A DNA stretch of 6,848 bases, taken from assembly GCA_016935775.1 (NCBI GenBank), contig JAFGQF010000070.1, positions 1-6,848 of the forward strand, in the 5' to 3' direction. Within the stretch, counting starts at the first letter, position 1. Each line of letters begins with the position of its first letter. Source of the stretch: Caldifarciminota bacterium. GTDB lineage: Bacteria > Hydrothermota > Tepidihabitantia > Tepidihabitantales > Tepidihabitantaceae. The notes under the pieces are model-generated. The model made no database searches, was not told the origin of the DNA, and saw nothing but the letters and a program-made list of their open reading frames with translations. Both the position numbers and the translations under genes were made by a program. Below, one piece after another: positions 5,377 through 6,848 of the stretch.

Positions 5377-6288
5377 ATGAGACTGATCAAGGAATCCAAC
5401 ATCAACTTCGTCGGCCGGCGCAGGCTGTTCTTCCTTGTGTCCGGCATCCTGCTCGTTCTGAGCGTACTAAGCATCGTGCTGAGAGGCGGTTTCAACTATG
5501 GGGTGGACTTCACCGGCGGGACGATGCTGCAGGTGCGGTTCAGCGAACCGGTCGGGACCGACGCTGTCCGGGCGGCGGTCAACGCGGTTTCGGACGGCAG
5601 TGCGTCGATCCAGCGGGACGAGGCCGGCGACTTCATGATTCGCGTCCGGGCGAAGGAGTTCGGCGAAGGGGAGCAGGGCTTCGCCGACCGGGTACGCGAG
5701 CAGTTCGCCGTCAGCTTCCCGGGCAACGAGTTCGAGATACTGCGCGAGGAATCGGTCGGGCCGAGGGTCTCCAAGGAGTTACAGGGCAAGGTCCTGCTGG
5801 CGATCCTCATCGGCATAGTCGGTATCCTGTTCTACGTCAGCATCCGGTTCGACTTCCGGTTCGGGCTCGGCGCGGTGATGGCGTTGGTCCACGACACGGT
5901 GATCACGCTCGGCGTGCTGGCGCTGTTCAACAAGGAGATCACCATCACGGTGATTGCCGCAGTGCTGACGGTCATCGGCTACTCGGTCAACGACTCGATC
6001 GTCGTTTCCGACCGGATCCGCGAGGACGTCAAGAAAATGCGCAAGGAGTCGTTCATGACGGTCGTCAACACCGCGATCAACCAGGTGCTGAACCGGACTG
6101 TCGTTACCTCGGCGACGACGCTGTTTGTCACCGTGGCCATGCTTATCCTGGGCGCGGCGGCGATCCGGGACTTCGCGCTGGTCCTGACCATCGGCATAGT
6201 CGTCGGTACCTACTCCTCGATATTCGTGGTGGCCAACTCGGTGGTGGAATGGGAAACGAGGATCCCCACCAAGCGCGGCCGCCGATAA
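5377..6288 (+). CDS. secF: Protein translocase subunit SecF
   Basis: SecF partners SecD in the accessory export complex. The 303-residue protein is normal in length. TM1 lies at about 17-36, followed by the signature GVDFTGGT (42-49), a periplasmic domain, then EESVGPRVSKEL (124-135). Five more membrane segments follow, roughly at 138-156, 162-183, 188-208, 243-262 and 265-288. The hallmark VLTVIGYSVNDSIVVSDRIR (196-215) carries the conserved Asn205-Asp206, and NRTVVTSATTLF (239-250) matches the family. The C-terminus is short and basic (TRIPTKRGRR). ATG at 5377 lies one base after the secD stop, with GAGGA at 5366-5370 as a ribosome site, so SecD and SecF should be made in step. The last 40 bp overlap pgpA in another frame. 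Confidence 0.97.
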   Translation: MRLIKESNINFVGRRRLFFLVSGILLVLSVLSIVLRGGFNYGVDFTGGTMLQVRFSEPVGTDAVRAAVNAVSDGSASIQRDEAGDFMIRVRAKEFGEGEQGFADRVREQFAVSFPGNEFEILREESVGPRVSKELQGKVLLAILIGIVGILFYVSIRFDFRFGLGAVMALVHDTVITLGVLALFNKEITITVIAAVLTVIGYSVNDSIVVSDRIREDVKKMRKESFMTVVNTAINQVLNRTVVTSATTLFVTVAMLILGAAAIRDFALVLTIGIVVGTYSSIFVVANSVVEWETRIPTKRGRR

Positions 6289-6782
6289 GAGGACCGCGGC
6301 TCTTCTTCGAAGCGCTGCTCGGCAGCGGCTTCTTCACCGGCTACTCGCCGCTGGCACCGGCGACTGTCACCAGCCTGTTTGCGCTGGTCCCGTCCTGGTT
6401 TCTCATCCGTCATCCGCTGCCGCACGCCGCCGTCACGGTCGTCGTGTTCTTCCTCGGCGTCCGGCTGGCAACCGACCTCGAGAAGTTCTGGGGCAAGGAC
6501 CCGGGCCGGGTGACGATTGACGAGGTCGCCGGCACGCTCGTCACTTTCTTCTGGATGGTCCCGGCACCGTCGGCCTGGGGAATGTTGGTCGGATTCATCA
6601 TCTGGCGGTTCTTCGACATTGTCAAGCTGCCTTTCATCGACCGGTCGCAGGACCTGCCGGGCGGTTGGGGCGTGATGGTTGACGACCTGCTGGCAGGTGC
6701 CTGCGCCAATCTCACACTGCGCGGGGTCCTGCTCCTGCTTGTCCGGTTCGCGCCCGCGGTCGGCGCGGTACTGGTGCGTTAG
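6249..6782 (+). CDS. pgpA: Phosphatidylglycerophosphatase A
   Basis: PgpA removes the phosphate from phosphatidylglycerophosphate to give phosphatidylglycerol, at the inner membrane. The 177-residue protein fits the family in length. GSGFFTGYSPLAPAT (26-39) is the N-terminal motif, usually G-G-YSP-APGT; the G of APGT is Ala here. TIDEVAGT (89-96) carries the acidic D91-E92, and WRFFDIVK (119-126) and GGWGVMVDDLLAG (138-150) carry D123, D145 and D146, likely metal ligands. Where many homologues read K-P-x-P-I, this one reads KLPFI (126-130). Membrane segments lie near 60-76, 93-118 and 158-176. The ATG at 6249 lies inside secF (40-bp overlap); it is the only ATG, GTG or TTG before the conserved motifs, and GGTGG at 6242-6246 may serve as ribosome site. 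Its place beside secDF links phospholipid synthesis with membrane-protein export. Confidence 0.9.
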   Translation: MGNEDPHQARPPIRGPRLFFEALLGSGFFTGYSPLAPATVTSLFALVPSWFLIRHPLPHAAVTVVVFFLGVRLATDLEKFWGKDPGRVTIDEVAGTLVTFFWMVPAPSAWGMLVGFIIWRFFDIVKLPFIDRSQDLPGGWGVMVDDLLAGACANLTLRGVLLLLVRFAPAVGAVLVR

Positions 6783-6783
6783 G

Positions 6784-6848
6784 ATGTCCGCGCCCCGCGT
6801 CGAGCTGCTCGTGGTCGGCGACGAACTGCAGTCCGGGCGGGTGGTTGA
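6784..6848 (+). CDS. cinA: CinA-like / molybdopterin-binding (MoaB/Mog) domain protein, N-terminal fragment
   Basis: Only 21 codons are present before the window ends. The peptide MSAPRVELLVVGDELQSGRV followed by V matches the opening of competence/damage-inducible protein A, which usually reads A-E-I-(I/L)-x-(V/I)-G-x-E-L-L-x-G-x-(I/V)-x-(N/D)-(T/S)-N. That opening is the first strand and loop of the MoCF_biosynth domain. CinA proteins often act as nicotinamide-mononucleotide deamidase or ADP-ribose pyrophosphatase in NAD salvage. ATG at 6784 lies one base after the pgpA TAG, so this is a continuation of the same operon, and a pgpA-cinA order is common in bacteria. Another MoaB-like protein cannot be excluded from so short a piece. 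Confidence 0.68.
   Translation, partial: MSAPRVELLVVGDELQSGRVV

Noticed and set aside
3663..5495. A 610-codon open frame on the minus strand, antisense to secD
   Set aside because: Rich in R, Q, D, H and P with no recognisable domain. It mirrors the codon-position GC bias of secD, whose plus-strand product matches a known family along its whole length.
1..6848. Mobile element, CRISPR array, phage or defence cassette
   Set aside because: No transposase, integrase, direct-repeat array, terminal inverted repeats or abrupt composition change was seen. The tRNA gene has no visible duplicated 3' end or integrase nearby.

Overview
The window looks like chromosomal housekeeping DNA from a high-GC bacterium. 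Most codons end in G or C, GTC and CTG dominate, and long spurious ORFs lie antisense to real genes. Gene content (SecD and SecF as separate proteins, PgpA, PdxJ, a YfhO-type membrane protein) fits a Gram-negative or candidate-phylum bacterium. I cannot place the phylum from sequence alone. There is no sign of a mobile element, phage, CRISPR array or defence island. No gene is visibly broken; the two end genes are cut by the window edges.

The layout is two head-to-head transcription units leaving a control region of about 135 bp (2827-2961). That region holds two near-consensus sigma-70 promoters pointing apart, with a dyad-symmetric element between their -35 boxes. Leftward (minus strand) lie tRNA-Phe(GAA), rpsT (ribosomal protein S20), a GT4 glycosyltransferase, a flippase-like multi-pass membrane protein (UPF0104 / LPG-synthase TM family) and the start of a YfhO-family membrane protein. 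The last three are packed with 8-bp and 4-bp overlaps. I see no intrinsic terminator between the tRNA and the left edge, so one promoter could serve all five genes.

Rightward (plus strand) lie pdxJ (vitamin B6 synthesis), secD, secF, pgpA (phosphatidylglycerophosphatase A) and the first 21 codons of a cinA-like gene. These are tightly coupled: a 4-bp stop/start overlap, a 1-nt gap, a 40-bp overlap and a 1-nt gap.

In functional terms, the left arm couples translation parts (tRNA, S20) to a probable envelope glycan or glycolipid module. The right arm couples a cofactor enzyme to protein export and phospholipid synthesis. No undescribed system is evident. The points most worth a second look are the compact divergent control region, a tRNA whose transcript may need almost no 5' trimming and which leads an mRNA, a PdxJ with altered ligand-binding motifs, and an acidic insert in SecD.
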